Positions 26,097 through 34,482 of a DNA stretch of 64,000 nt are shown piece by piece. Below the pieces are notes generated by a model. That model was not told where the DNA came from. It was given only the letters and a program-made list of their open reading frames with translations, and did not search any database. The DNA is from Calditerrivibrio nitroreducens DSM 19672 (GTDB lineage: Bacteria; Chrysiogenota; Deferribacteres; Deferribacterales; Calditerrivibrionaceae), in the NCBI RefSeq assembly GCF_000183405.1, contig NC_014758.1:1054001-1118000 (forward strand), given 5' to 3'. How positions within the stretch are numbered: the stretch's first letter is position 1; every line of letters starts with the position of its first letter. Made by a program: the position numbers and the translations under genes.

Positions 26097-26240
26097 ATGG
26101 CACAGATGAGAACATTAAAAAAACTTACAAAGTTAAAGAAAATTAGAGATCATGGATTCAGAGCGAGAAAATCCACAAAAGGTGGAAGGAATGTTTTAAA
26201 AAGAAGAAGGGCTAAAGGTAGGAAAAGATTGGCACTGTAG
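26097..26240 (+). CDS. rpmH: 50S ribosomal protein L34 with a divergent N-terminus
   Basis: 47 residues, with GGAGG at 26086-26090. The C-terminal two thirds are classic L34: [20 protein letters not shown] followed by AKGRKRLAL. The N-terminus is [18 protein letters not shown], in place of the usual KRTYQPS-type start. Some lineages may share this form. It is followed by rnpA and yidD-yidC, the conserved chromosomal order. The dnaA gene that often sits beside it in other bacteria is not here. Confidence 0.96.
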   Translation: MAQMRTLKKLTKLKKIRDHGFRARKSTKGGRNVLKRRRAKGRKRLAL

Positions 26241-26251
26241 GAAAAAATGAG

Positions 26252-26584
26252 ATTTTCCCCAAAGAGAAAAGATTAAGGAAACAACTCGAGTTTAAGTACC
26301 TGTTTAAAAACGGTAAAAAACTATATTTTAAATACTTTTGTATATTTTATATCAATGGTTCAGGTAGAGTCGGTTTAGTAGTTGGCAAAAAAGTTAGTAA
26401 AAATTCAGCTGATAGGAACCTAATAAAGAGAAGGTTGAGGCATATATACAGGACTAACAAGGAGCTTTTCAAAAATCTTGATTTAGTCATTGTTGCCCTA
26501 CCTTCTTCTTTGATGGCCACATATTGGGAATTGTTGGATGATATTACACAAAATATTAAAAAAATTACTGTTAGAGATGATTAA
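26252..26584 (+). CDS. rnpA: Ribonuclease P protein component; start codon non-canonical or frameshifted
   Basis: 110 residues if begun at ATT 26252. The protein is clearly RnpA, which aids the RNase P ribozyme in tRNA 5' maturation: FPKEKRLRKQLEFKYLFKNG, then GRVGLVVGKKVSKNSADRN and the following LIKRRLRHIYR. The frame is open from 26222 but contains no ATG, GTG or TTG before the conserved region. Two readings are possible. One is initiation at ATT 26252 (or 26228), with AGGA at 26239-26242 well placed for 26252. The other is that the gene really starts at ATG 26247 in the other frame (MRFSP...), with a one-base shift in TTTTCCCC giving MRFSPKEKRLRK. It overlaps yidD by 47 nt. Confidence 0.85.
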   Translation: MFPKEKRLRKQLEFKYLFKNGKKLYFKYFCIFYINGSGRVGLVVGKKVSKNSADRNLIKRRLRHIYRTNKELFKNLDLVIVALPSSLMATYWELLDDITQNIKKITVRDD

Positions 26585-26765
26585 TTTTTATCAAATGGCA
26601 ATTTCCCCATTCTTGGGCAATAATTGCAGATTTTATCCATCTTGCTCTGCCTATGCAAAGGAAGCAATAGAAAAAAAAGGGGTTTTCAAAGGGATTTTAT
26701 TATCCATCTGGCGTATACTAAGGTGCAACCCTTTTAATAAAGGTGGCATCGACCATGTTAAATAA
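26538..26765 (+). CDS. yidD: Membrane protein insertion efficiency factor YidD
   Basis: 75 residues. The family block FYQMAISPFLGNNCRFYPSC followed by SAYAKEAIEKKGVFKG is complete, as is the RILRCNPFNKGGIDHV end. YidD is a small membrane-associated protein that helps YidC insert proteins. The N-terminus overlaps the rnpA end by 47 nt; a start at 26577 would shorten this to 8 nt but would remove the amphipathic N-terminal helix usual in the family. It sits between rnpA and yidC as in most bacteria. Confidence 0.94.
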   Translation: MILHKILKKLLLEMINFYQMAISPFLGNNCRFYPSCSAYAKEAIEKKGVFKGILLSIWRILRCNPFNKGGIDHVK

Positions 26766-26789
26766 TATGACATATCGGAGGATATCTTA

Positions 26790-28304
26790 ATGGACAAAAG
26801 AACATTATTAGCTGTGGCGATAAGTATAATGATCTTAATTGCATATCAATTCTTTTTCGCACCAGCACCAATGCCTGTGGCTCAGGATAACTCAGCCACA
26901 TTATCAAAAGACAAAGACAATGTTGCTTCTAAATCTGAAGTAAAGACAATATCAAATCTTACGACAAAAAGTAAATCTATTGAAGTTGAAAAAGTATCAA
27001 ATGGGTTTGTGGAAATCTATTTTGATAAGCATTCAGGAAACATAAACAAAGTTTCAGTGATAAAATATCGTGATAAAAAACTGCCTATGGTTACATTTAA
27101 AACTGATAATGATAATTATATGAAGGTTTTGGATGGATATGGTGACAATTATAGCATGGATATAAAAGAGCTTGATGGTAAAAAGATTATAACTTTTTCT
27201 GCCCTTCAAAATAATATAGGGATAACTAAAACCTATACAATAGGAAAAGAAGGGTATCTTATAGATTTAAATTTAAAAGTTTCAAACAATTCAGATCAAA
27301 CTGTTAAACTTGAGGGTAATATAGATATAGGCCCAGGCTTTGGGGAAGGTTTTGAAAAAAGTAGTTATATATTCGAAGGTCCAATGATTTATAATGGTGA
27401 AAAGAAGGAAGAGGTAGCCCCAGAAAAGATCAAAGATACTATCAAACTTGATGCTCCCAAATGGATAGGTTATACTACAAAGTATTATCTTATTGCTGCA
27501 ATCGATGGAAATCTTGAATTGGGCAAAATAGAAAAAGTGGGTGAAAGTGCTATTGTAAAGGGTGTAAAACAGATTATTTTAAACCCCAAATCCACTTCCA
27601 ATATTAAATTCAATATATATGTTGGGCCTAAAGAGTATGATCTTTTAAAGAGTTTTAATCTTGGTTTGGAGCATAGTATAGATTTTGGCTGGTTTAAATT
27701 TCTTGCGGTACCGATGCTGAAATTTATGATTTTTATCTATAGTTTTACTAAAAACTATGGTGTGGCTATAATAATTCTCACAATTATAGTCAAGCTTCTA
27801 ACCTACCCTCTTACAATAAAAAGTATGACATCTATGAAGAAGATGCAACAGATTCAGCCTAAGTTAATGGAAATAAAAGAAAAGTTTAAAAATGACCCAC
27901 AAAAGATGAATACCGCAATGATGGAGCTTTATAGAAAACATGGTGTGAATCCTATGGGGGGCTGTTTACCTATGATAATTCAGATACCTATATTTTTTGC
28001 ACTTTATAAAGCCCTTCTGGTTTCTGTGGAATTGAAAGGTTCACCTTTTATATTATGGATCACGGATCTATCCGAGAAGGATCCATATTATATAACCCCA
28101 ATTATTATGGGTATTACGATGTTTATCCAACAGAAGATGACTCCATCCACTATGGATCCTATGCAACAGAAGATATTTCTTATGATGCCTGTAATATTTA
28201 CATTTCTATTTCTCAGCTTCCCTTCCGGTCTTGTAATTTATTGGCTTACAAACAATATTCTTTCTATTATTCAACAGTACTATATTAATAAAAAGCTTAC
28301 ATGA
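26790..28304 (+). CDS. yidC: Membrane protein insertase YidC
   Basis: 504 residues, Gram-negative type. It has an N-terminal signal-anchor helix (about 4-22), a large periplasmic domain (about 50-310), and the conserved insertase core with helices at about 325-350, 395-420 and 440-490. Visible core motifs are YGVAIIILTIIVKLLTYPLT, the MKKMQQIQPKL coiled loop and NPMGGCLPMIIQIPIFFALY. It inserts and folds inner-membrane proteins with or without SecYEG. The gene has a CGGAGGA ribosome site and is followed after 9 nt by a jag/khpB-type gene. Confidence 0.97.
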   Translation: MDKRTLLAVAISIMILIAYQFFFAPAPMPVAQDNSATLSKDKDNVASKSEVKTISNLTTKSKSIEVEKVSNGFVEIYFDKHSGNINKVSVIKYRDKKLPMVTFKTDNDNYMKVLDGYGDNYSMDIKELDGKKIITFSALQNNIGITKTYTIGKEGYLIDLNLKVSNNSDQTVKLEGNIDIGPGFGEGFEKSSYIFEGPMIYNGEKKEEVAPEKIKDTIKLDAPKWIGYTTKYYLIAAIDGNLELGKIEKVGESAIVKGVKQIILNPKSTSNIKFNIYVGPKEYDLLKSFNLGLEHSIDFGWFKFLAVPMLKFMIFIYSFTKNYGVAIIILTIIVKLLTYPLTIKSMTSMKKMQQIQPKLMEIKEKFKNDPQKMNTAMMELYRKHGVNPMGGCLPMIIQIPIFFALYKALLVSVELKGSPFILWITDLSEKDPYYITPIIMGITMFIQQKMTPSTMDPMQQKIFLMMPVIFTFLFLSFPSGLVIYWLTNNILSIIQQYYINKKLT

Positions 28305-28313
28305 GGTTGAAAT

Positions 28314-28967
28314 ATGAAGTATTATGAGATAGAATGTTACGACATTGATGAAGGTATTTCTAAGTTTCTCAATGAAAATAAGATTCCAAGAGAATTTATC
28401 ACTTATGAAGTAATTGAGCAGGGTTCAAAAGGTATATTAGGTTTTGGAAAAAAGCAGTCAAAAGTAATGATAAAATTTGATGACTTTGAGTATTTAAAGA
28501 GAAGAGCAAAAGTTATCCTTCATGAAATCCTTGAGAAATCAGGTTTTTCAGAATTTCAAATTGAGATTATAGAAGATAAACCTAAATATATATTCAACAT
28601 AATATCACCAGATTCAAAGCTTCTTGTGGGAAAATTTGCCCAAACTCTTAATGCACTTCAAGAATTGGTGGATAGACTGATAAATATAGAAAATTACCCA
28701 GAGGTGGAGATAGTTGTTGATGTGGAGGGTTATAGAGAAAGAGTTACAAAACATTTAGCTGAAAAGGCTGTTGCAGCAGCTGAAACGGTAAAAAAGACTG
28801 GAAAAGTACAGAAACTTCCCCCTATGATAACAATTATAAGAAAGGATATACACAAGATAGTAAACGATATCGAAGGGGTAAAAACAGAAAGTTCTGGTAC
28901 TGGAGACATCAAAACAATCTTTATAGTTCCATCCAAAAACAATAACCGTAAAAGGGGGAATAGATGA
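28314..28967 (+). CDS. Jag/KhpB-family RNA-binding protein
   Basis: 217 residues. There are three modules: Jag-N (about 1-50, EVIEQGSKGILGFGKKQSKV), a KH-like domain (about 65-135, DSKLLVGKFAQTLNALQELV), and an R3H domain (about 140-205, ending in VPSKNNNRKRG; REDxH-like VEGYRERVTKHLAEKAV). Known as SpoIIIJ-associated protein, EloR or KhpB, it binds RNA and affects cell elongation in Gram-positives. It sits after yidC, its standard partner. It overlaps the YHS gene by 4 nt. Confidence 0.93.
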   Translation: MKYYEIECYDIDEGISKFLNENKIPREFITYEVIEQGSKGILGFGKKQSKVMIKFDDFEYLKRRAKVILHEILEKSGFSEFQIEIIEDKPKYIFNIISPDSKLLVGKFAQTLNALQELVDRLINIENYPEVEIVVDVEGYRERVTKHLAEKAVAAAETVKKTGKVQKLPPMITIIRKDIHKIVNDIEGVKTESSGTGDIKTIFIVPSKNNNRKRGNR

Positions 28968-29221
28968 TTAAATTTTTGACTTTTGTATTACTGGCATACT
29001 TAGCTTATAAGCTTTTTACGAGAAGTAGTAAAAATTCTGAAGTGGAATCTAAATCTTCAGATTCTTCAAATAATCCTGTGGAGTTAGTAAAAGACCCAAC
29101 ATGTGGAACGTTTGTGGAAAAGACAACTAATTTCAAAGTAAAGTATTATGATAATATCTACTACTTTTGTTCAGAAGATTGTAGACAAAAATTTATAGAA
29201 AAAATGAAATCTGAGGGTTAA
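28964..29221 (+). CDS. Membrane-anchored YHS-domain protein
   Basis: 85 residues. An N-terminal membrane helix (about 4-18) is followed by a polar linker and a small YHS/TRASH-like metal-binding domain: DPTCGTFVEKTTNFKVKYYD, then YYFCSEDCRQKFIEK. The cysteine spacing (C in DPTCG, then CSEDC) is typical of YHS domains, proposed to bind metal ions. Its function in this operon is unknown; it overlaps the jag-type gene by 4 nt and precedes the transaldolase by 4 nt. Confidence 0.85.
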   Translation: MIKFLTFVLLAYLAYKLFTRSSKNSEVESKSSDSSNNPVELVKDPTCGTFVEKTTNFKVKYYDNIYYFCSEDCRQKFIEKMKSEG

Positions 29222-29225
29222 TTGT

Positions 29226-29870
29226 ATGAAGATATTTCTTGATACTGCCAATATTGATGAAATAAAGAAAGGTGTTGATCTGGGGATAATTGATGGAGTA
29301 ACTACAAATCCAACTCTTGTGGCAAAGGAAAAAAAAGATTTCAAAAAGCTTGTTAAAGAAATTTGTGAGATTGTCAAAGCTCCAGTCAGTGCTGAAGTTA
29401 TCTCTTTGGATGCAGAAGGGATGTATAGAGAGGGGCTTGAACTATCCTCCATAAGTGAGCATGTGGTCGTTAAGATACCATTTACTCCAGAAGGGCTTGT
29501 GGCCACCCGAAAGCTGACAGAAAAAGATGTGAGTATTAACATGACATTAATTTTTTCATTGAATCAGGCTCTACTTGCCTGTAAGGCAGGGGCAAGATAT
29601 ATTAGCCCTTTCGTTGGCAGGCTTGATGACATCGGACATAACGGTTTTGAACTCGCTAAAAATTGTCAGGAAATGATCCTATCATATGGATTTGACTGTG
29701 AAGTGATAGCTGCAAGTATCAGGCATCCACAGCATGTAATAGAAGCCATCAAAAATAACATCGATATCGCTACCCTACCCTTTTCCATACTGATTCAGAT
29801 GATGAAACATCCACTAACAGATATAGGTATAGAAAAATTTTTAGAGGATTGGAAAAAAGCTAATAGCTAA
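29226..29870 (+). CDS. Transaldolase / fructose-6-phosphate aldolase family protein
   Basis: 214 residues, the short TalC/MipB type. It begins MKIFLDTANIDEIKKGVDLG with GVTTNPTLVAKE, has the Schiff-base lysine in VVKIPFTPEGL (about residue 83), and ends with the SPFVGRLDDIG phosphate-binding segment and ADIA-like TLPFSILIQMMKHPLTD. It would transfer dihydroxyacetone units in the non-oxidative pentose phosphate pathway; aldolase versus transaldolase specificity cannot be settled by eye. A bidirectional terminator follows. Confidence 0.95.
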   Translation: MKIFLDTANIDEIKKGVDLGIIDGVTTNPTLVAKEKKDFKKLVKEICEIVKAPVSAEVISLDAEGMYREGLELSSISEHVVVKIPFTPEGLVATRKLTEKDVSINMTLIFSLNQALLACKAGARYISPFVGRLDDIGHNGFELAKNCQEMILSYGFDCEVIAASIRHPQHVIEAIKNNIDIATLPFSILIQMMKHPLTDIGIEKFLEDWKKANS

Positions 29871-29877
29871 ATAGGTC

Positions 29878-29905
29878 AAAAAAGGGTGGTTTACCACCTT
29901 TTTTT
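29878..29905. terminator. Bidirectional intrinsic terminator
   Basis: AAAGGGTGGT pairs with ACCACCTTTT (one G-U pair) around TT. An A run lies on one side and a T run on the other, so it serves the transaldolase operon on + and the nitroreductase gene on -. Confidence 0.88.
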
Positions 29906-30413
29906 AGAATCTGTTGTAATGAATCCTTTCGGGCTTAAATCTATCCACTTCAAACCCCTTTTTATCAGAATACCCCAATGCTATAAGTGCCATAGGTATC
30001 ATATTTGAAGGTAGTTTGAAATAATCCACAAAATCTTTGACCCTTTCTTCAGTAGGGTAGATTCCACACCATACAGTTTGCAAGTTAAATTCGGGTGCTG
30101 CGGTAAGGATATTCATTATCGCTGCAGAGCAATCCTGAACCCAATACCCTTTATATTTTTCAACTGAAACATCTCCCAAAACAATTATACCAATAGGCGC
30201 CTGATAAAGCATTTTGGCATAGGGGTGCATATCCGCAATATCTTTCTTTATTTTTACATCATCCACAACTATAAAATGCCACGGCTGTTCATTTCCGGCG
30301 GAAGGGGCACACATTGCCAGCTTTAATAATTCATCAATCTTCTCTTTTTCTACAGGCTTATCCAGAAAAGTTCTAATACTTCTTCTCGTCTTTATAGCGG
30401 TGATTACATCCAT
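29904..30413 (-). CDS. Nitroreductase-family flavoprotein
   Basis: 169 residues. It has the nitroreductase FMN-binding start (TAIKTRRSIRTFLDKPVEKE), CAPSAGNEQPWHFIVVDD and GWVQD-like WVQDCSAAIMNIL, then TVWCGIYPTEERV and MALIALGYSD. These NAD(P)H-dependent enzymes reduce nitro compounds, quinones or flavins; the physiological substrate is unknown. The short length is common in anaerobes. AAGGAG precedes the ATG. It follows the merR-type gene by 18 nt on the same strand. Confidence 0.92.
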   Translation of the reverse strand: MDVITAIKTRRSIRTFLDKPVEKEKIDELLKLAMCAPSAGNEQPWHFIVVDDVKIKKDIADMHPYAKMLYQAPIGIIVLGDVSVEKYKGYWVQDCSAAIMNILTAAPEFNLQTVWCGIYPTEERVKDFVDYFKLPSNMIPMALIALGYSDKKGFEVDRFKPERIHYNRF

Positions 30414-30431
30414 TATTGCACTCCTTAGAAA

Positions 30432-30758
30432 TTAATCTATAGATCTACCTTCTTGTATACTTTTTTTGATATCCAATAAAATAGATTTCAACTCCTCTTT
30501 GATTTCTGAAAGTTTTTCTTCTGTTGTTTTTTCTTTGAGCTTTTTTTTTGCACCTTCAATTGTCAATTTTTCTTCATATAGCAGGTATTTAATTTTATTT
30601 AATAAATCTATATGATTGGAGGTGTAGTATCTCTGATTTGAACTTAATTTTAAAGGTCTTAACTGATGAAACTCTTTTTCCCAAAATCTCACTATAGAAG
30701 GTTTGAGGCCTGTAATTTCACAGACCTCTCCTATCTTATAGTAAATCTTATTTTGCAT
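30432..30758 (-). CDS. MerR-family transcriptional regulator
   Basis: 108 residues. The winged helix-turn-helix at about 6-72 has YYKIGEVCEITGLKPSIVRF, WEKEFHQLRPLKLSSNQRYY and the IDLLNKIKYLLYEEKLTIEG helices. The C-terminus is a short charged coiled coil without effector-binding cysteines, so no metal or drug sensing is evident. The ihfA-type gene next to such a MerR protein is a frequent arrangement in many proteobacteria and relatives. Its ATG overlaps the IHF gene by 11 nt. Confidence 0.93.
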   Translation of the reverse strand: MQNKIYYKIGEVCEITGLKPSIVRFWEKEFHQLRPLKLSSNQRYYTSNHIDLLNKIKYLLYEEKLTIEGAKKKLKEKTTEEKLSEIKEELKSILLDIKKSIQEGRSID

Positions 30759-31026
30759 TAACCTCTTCTTTTAAAAGTCTGCTTGGTTTAAAAGAAACAA
30801 CAGTCCTTGCTTCAATAACTTTTTCTTCACCAGTTTTTGGGTTTCTACCAATTCTTCTTCCTCTGGTTTTAACTTCAAAGCTACCAAAACCGGAGATTTT
30901 CACATTATTCTTACTGAGAATCTCATCTTTTATTTTATTGAAAACTGAATCCACAACCTTGTAGATATCTTTTTTTGAGATTCCCAGAGTTTCATAAATT
31001 ATATCAACTATGTCAGCTTTAGTCAT
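30748..31026 (-). CDS. HU/IHF-family DNA-binding protein (IHF alpha-like)
   Basis: 92 residues. It is a complete HU/IHF fold: MTKADIVDIIYETLGISKKD, the ISGFGSFEVKTRGRRIGRNP DNA-binding arm with its RNP tip, and PKTGEEKVIEARTVVSFKPS. These proteins bend DNA and shape the nucleoid. Linkage to the merR-type gene and the arm sequence favour the IHF alpha side over HU, but a partner beta gene is not visible. An AGGGGGT site precedes the ATG. Confidence 0.93.
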   Translation of the reverse strand: MTKADIVDIIYETLGISKKDIYKVVDSVFNKIKDEILSKNNVKISGFGSFEVKTRGRRIGRNPKTGEEKVIEARTVVSFKPSRLLKEEVNAK

Positions 31027-31081
31027 AAGTACCCCCTTTATTTACTGATATATTAAAAAAAATATAATTAATTGTCAATAC

Positions 31082-31975
31082 CTAAGATTTCTCTACACTG
31101 ATTTTTTTGTTGTTTAACTTAGTTTTAACCAGAAATTGAGATATCTCTGACTCAGAATTGAAAGGAGTGATTTCTACTTTATATACAACAACTTCTTCCA
31201 TTTTAGAAGTAACGATACCTTTTAGAGAATTCTCTCGCAAAAAAGAAACAGCTTCATCTTTGTTATAGAAATATCCAAGGAAGTTTACAGGCTTATTACC
31301 AATATATACATCAGATTTTTCGGTATATTTGTAAGCTTTATAAACCACAAGTTTTACCCTCCCCTTCTCTGTACTAACATACGAAAGGTTAGTATCTTTA
31401 AGTACTGATTTTATCTTTTCAATTTCACCAGGGTAGCAATCTTCGATTACAAGGCTGTATTTATATTGTTTGTTATCATCTTTTTTCTGAGTATATTTTG
31501 CTTCCGTTTTATTATCAACTGTTACATTTTTTTGGTAATTAGAGAGTGCAGGGTTGTTAGCCACTATATTTTTATCTTCTTCAAATACTATTTCACCAAT
31601 AGGTTTAAAATCGTTTAATTCATTGTACGGTTCTACTTCTTTGTGTATATTGTCTGCAGGTTTCGGTTTTTGAACTTTTTTATCGGGGGAAAGGGTATTT
31701 TTTTTAGCAGCTATCTGCTTTTCTATAACCTTGGTCTGATAATAAAAATACACCAGAATTACTGAAGAAAATAATAATACTGCACCTAAAACAACTGATA
31801 ATACCACGATAAGTTTTTTACGATTGTTCTGTAGAGGTTTTCCTTCTTTTGGTTCTTCTTCAGATATCTCTACTGAATCATACTCTTCTTCTTTATATTC
31901 AATTTCACCGTGAGTTATTTGATAGATTTCAGAGAAACTTTTATCCAGGAATCTCAGAAGATTTAATTTTATCAT
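31082..31975 (-). CDS. Single-pass membrane protein of unknown function
   Basis: 297 residues; I do not recognise the family. A charged cytoplasmic N-terminus (1-52, rich in Glu) is followed by a membrane helix (about 54-79, LIVVLSVVLGAVLLFSSVIL), a polar Lys/Pro linker (about 85-165), and a C-terminal folded part (about 170-297). That part contains two possible alpha/beta repeats that look vaguely like SPOR-type peptidoglycan-binding domains (YFYNKDEAVSFLRENSLKG), but this is weak. The gene lies 35 nt after the EF-G-like gene and may share its transcript. A periplasmic cell-envelope role is an inference from topology only. Confidence 0.7.
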   Translation of the reverse strand: MIKLNLLRFLDKSFSEIYQITHGEIEYKEEEYDSVEISEEEPKEGKPLQNNRKKLIVVLSVVLGAVLLFSSVILVYFYYQTKVIEKQIAAKKNTLSPDKKVQKPKPADNIHKEVEPYNELNDFKPIGEIVFEEDKNIVANNPALSNYQKNVTVDNKTEAKYTQKKDDNKQYKYSLVIEDCYPGEIEKIKSVLKDTNLSYVSTEKGRVKLVVYKAYKYTEKSDVYIGNKPVNFLGYFYNKDEAVSFLRENSLKGIVTSKMEEVVVYKVEITPFNSESEISQFLVKTKLNNKKISVEKS

Positions 31976-31986
31976 AATTAAGTGTG

Positions 31987-32012
31987 AAGGGAGGTTCCCC
32001 TCCCTCTTTTTT
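31987..32012 (+). terminator. Terminator-like hairpin reading on the + strand between two minus-strand genes
   Basis: AGGGAGG pairs with CCTCCCT around TTCC, then C and a T run. It would terminate + transcripts, yet both flanking genes are on the minus strand. On the minus strand the stem sits just after the EF-G-like stop but lacks a U tract. Confidence 0.5.
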
Positions 32013-34107
32013 ACTCTTCCTCTTCCTCTTGCTGTACCTTTTTATTTTCAGCTATCACTTTTTCTGCAAGATAACTTGGCAGCTCCTCGTAATGGCTGAA
32101 TTCTATAGTAAACGTTCCTCTACCGCCGGTTATACTTCTTAAATCAGGAGCATATTTTAAAACTTCAGCCATGGGCACCTGTGCCCTAATATGTTGACCG
32201 TTGACTTGAGGCTCAACGTTGAGGATTCTTCCCCTTCTGGAATTGAGATCACCAATGACTGCGCCTGTGGTATCATCTGGCACAAAAACATCAAGATTCA
32301 TAATCGGCTCTAATATTGTTGGTGAAGCGGCAGCTGCAACTTTTTTGAAAGCAAGAGAAGCTGCAATCTTAAAAGCCATCTCAGATGAGTCGACGGAATG
32401 GTAAGATCCATCGTACAAGATAGCTTTAAAGTCTACAGTAGGAAATCCTGCCAGAACCCCCTTCATACTTGCTTCCCTCAACCCTTTTTCCACAGCAGGG
32501 ATATACTGTTTTGGCACAACCCCACCCACAATTCTATCTTCAAAAATAAATCCGGCGCCTCTTTCAAGAGGTTGTAGCTCTATCCACACATCACCATATT
32601 GACCTCTACCGCCAGACTGCTTCTTGTATTTACCCTGCCCTTGGGCGCTCTTTTTGATAGTTTCCTTGTAAGGTACCTTAGGTGTTTTAAGCTCTACTTC
32701 CACGTTAAACTTTCTTTTCAATTTATCAACAACCACTTCAATATGCATCTGACCTGTACCGCTTAAAAGTAGTTCATTTGTCTGTTCATCTCTGGTTAAC
32801 CTTATGCCGATATCCTCCTCCATGAGTCTATGAAGACCAGAGCTTACCTTATCTTCGTCATCTTTGGATTTTGGAACTAGAGAAAAAGCCAATACAGGCT
32901 CCGGAATCTGAACCGGCTCAAAAACAACGGTTGATTTTTTATTCTTTGAAAGTGTATCAAAAGTTTCGGTGTACTTAAGCTTATTAACCATCCCTATTTG
33001 ACCTGCTATCAACTTGTCAACCTTTACAAAGTTTTTCCCCTGCAAAAGGTATAGTTGATTTATCTTTTCAGTTTCATCCTTATTTATATTATAAACTTCT
33101 GAATCGTTAGTTATCTCTCCGGAGTAAACCCTAAAAATACTTAATTTCCCTGCAAACGGATCTATAAATGTTTTAAATACAAAAGCCCTAAACTCTGGAT
33201 CAAGTGGATCCACAAATACTGTTTCTCCTGTCTTTTGATCAATAGCCTTCTTTCTTTCCCTTTCAATAGGTGATGGCAGGTATTTTATTATAGCCTCCAG
33301 AAGCAATTTGCTTCCGATATTTTTAACTGCAGAACCTGGTATTACAGGGAAAAATCTTTTGGAAATGGTGCCTTCTCTTATACCTTTTACTATCTCTTCT
33401 TCAGTAAATTCCTCCCCATCTAAATATTTCTCTATTAACGCATCATCAAGCTCGCTAATTGCTTCGATTAATTTTGTTCTATGGGATTCAGCCTCCGATA
33501 AAAGCTCTGCCGGTATCTCTTCTATTTTATAATTAGCAGTTGGTTCTGTAGGATAAATATATGCTTTCATTTTCACAAGATCTATAATTCCCCTGAAGCT
33601 ATCTTCCTGGCCAATTGGTAAGAATATCGGCAGTGGTCTTACTTTGAATGTTTTTTCTATATCGGCAAGAGCCCTAAAAAAGTCGGCTCGCTCTTTATCC
33701 ATCTTATTTACAAATATGATTTTAGCAAGATCGTATTCATCTGCGTACTTCCAAACCCTTTCTGTCTCCACTTTTACACCTGTAATTGCGCTGGCAACAA
33801 CAACTGCTCCACCAACTGCCGAAACAGCAGATTTGGTTTCATGGAGAAAATTTGCATAACCTGGGGTGTCCACAATATTTATTAATGTATTATTCCATTC
33901 TATTGAGGCGATTTTCAAATTTATTGAGATCTTTCTTTCAATCTCAACGGGATCAAAATCCATTAAACTCGTCCCATTGTCTACACTACCTATCCGGTTG
34001 TTTACTTTGGCATTAAAAAGGATTGTGTCTACCAGACTTGTTTTACCCGCACCACCATGAGAAATAAATACAACATTGCGGATATTTCTAATATCACTTA
34101 CATTCAT
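32011..34107 (-). CDS. Elongation factor G-like GTPase (EF-G2 / FusA2 type)
   Basis: 698 residues. The translational GTPase domain has G1 SHGGAGKTS (about 14-22), G3 DTPGYANFLHE where classic EF-G has DTPGHVDF, and G4 NKMDKE. The domain order through domain II, III, IV (KKQSGGRGQYGDVWIELQPL) and V (NLDVFVPDDTTGAVIGDLNS) is complete. The variant G3 and domain IV motifs place it in the EF-G II-type subgroup often annotated as EF-G-like. Its role is unsettled: it may act in ribosome recycling or stress. It does not neighbour rpsL, rpsG or tuf. Confidence 0.93.
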   Translation of the reverse strand: MNVSDIRNIRNVVFISHGGAGKTSLVDTILFNAKVNNRIGSVDNGTSLMDFDPVEIERKISINLKIASIEWNNTLINIVDTPGYANFLHETKSAVSAVGGAVVVASAITGVKVETERVWKYADEYDLAKIIFVNKMDKERADFFRALADIEKTFKVRPLPIFLPIGQEDSFRGIIDLVKMKAYIYPTEPTANYKIEEIPAELLSEAESHRTKLIEAISELDDALIEKYLDGEEFTEEEIVKGIREGTISKRFFPVIPGSAVKNIGSKLLLEAIIKYLPSPIERERKKAIDQKTGETVFVDPLDPEFRAFVFKTFIDPFAGKLSIFRVYSGEITNDSEVYNINKDETEKINQLYLLQGKNFVKVDKLIAGQIGMVNKLKYTETFDTLSKNKKSTVVFEPVQIPEPVLAFSLVPKSKDDEDKVSSGLHRLMEEDIGIRLTRDEQTNELLLSGTGQMHIEVVVDKLKRKFNVEVELKTPKVPYKETIKKSAQGQGKYKKQSGGRGQYGDVWIELQPLERGAGFIFEDRIVGGVVPKQYIPAVEKGLREASMKGVLAGFPTVDFKAILYDGSYHSVDSSEMAFKIAASLAFKKVAAAASPTILEPIMNLDVFVPDDTTGAVIGDLNSRRGRILNVEPQVNGQHIRAQVPMAEVLKYAPDLRSITGGRGTFTIEFSHYEELPSYLAEKVIAENKKVQQEEEEE

Positions 34108-34213
34108 ACAGGCCCCCTAACAAAAATTTTAATTAATTTTAACAGATAAAATGAAAAATTCAAGGATTTTATTTAAACACTGGATATAAATAAGAGATTT
34201 GTCATATAAAAAG

Positions 34214-34297
34214 TGCCCAAAGGGGGACTCGAACCCCCACAGGTGTTACCCCACAGGATCCTGAATCCTGCGTGTCTACCAATTCCACCATTTGGGC
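34214..34297 (-). tRNA. tRNA-Leu (anticodon CAG)
   Basis: An 84-nt class II tRNA. The acceptor GCCCAAA pairs with TTTGGGC, and the discriminator is A. The anticodon stem CAGGA/TCCTG encloses the loop TTCAGGA. A long variable arm is present, and the T arm contains GGTTCGAGTCC. CCA is not encoded. Confidence 0.96.
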
Positions 34298-34326
34298 AGA
34301 TAATATGTTTTCTTTATTTTCAATAA

Positions 34327-34355
34327 CTTGTATCATTTTTGCCCTTAAATGTCAA
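34327..34355 (-). promoter_or_regulatory. Promoter upstream of tRNA-Leu
   Basis: On the minus strand TTGACA (34355-34350), a 17-bp spacer, then TACAAG (34332-34327) preceded by TGA, an extended -10. It lies about 30 nt upstream of the mature tRNA 5' end. Confidence 0.5.
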
Positions 34356-34482
34356 GTATAAATTCCCAGATGTAATTTAAGCAATAAATTATATAGCATT
34401 ATCAAACAACTAAAATATAATAGAGCTAAATTTTAACTTCAAATAAAGCAAATGTAAAAAATGTAAATTTTATAGATTTTAT

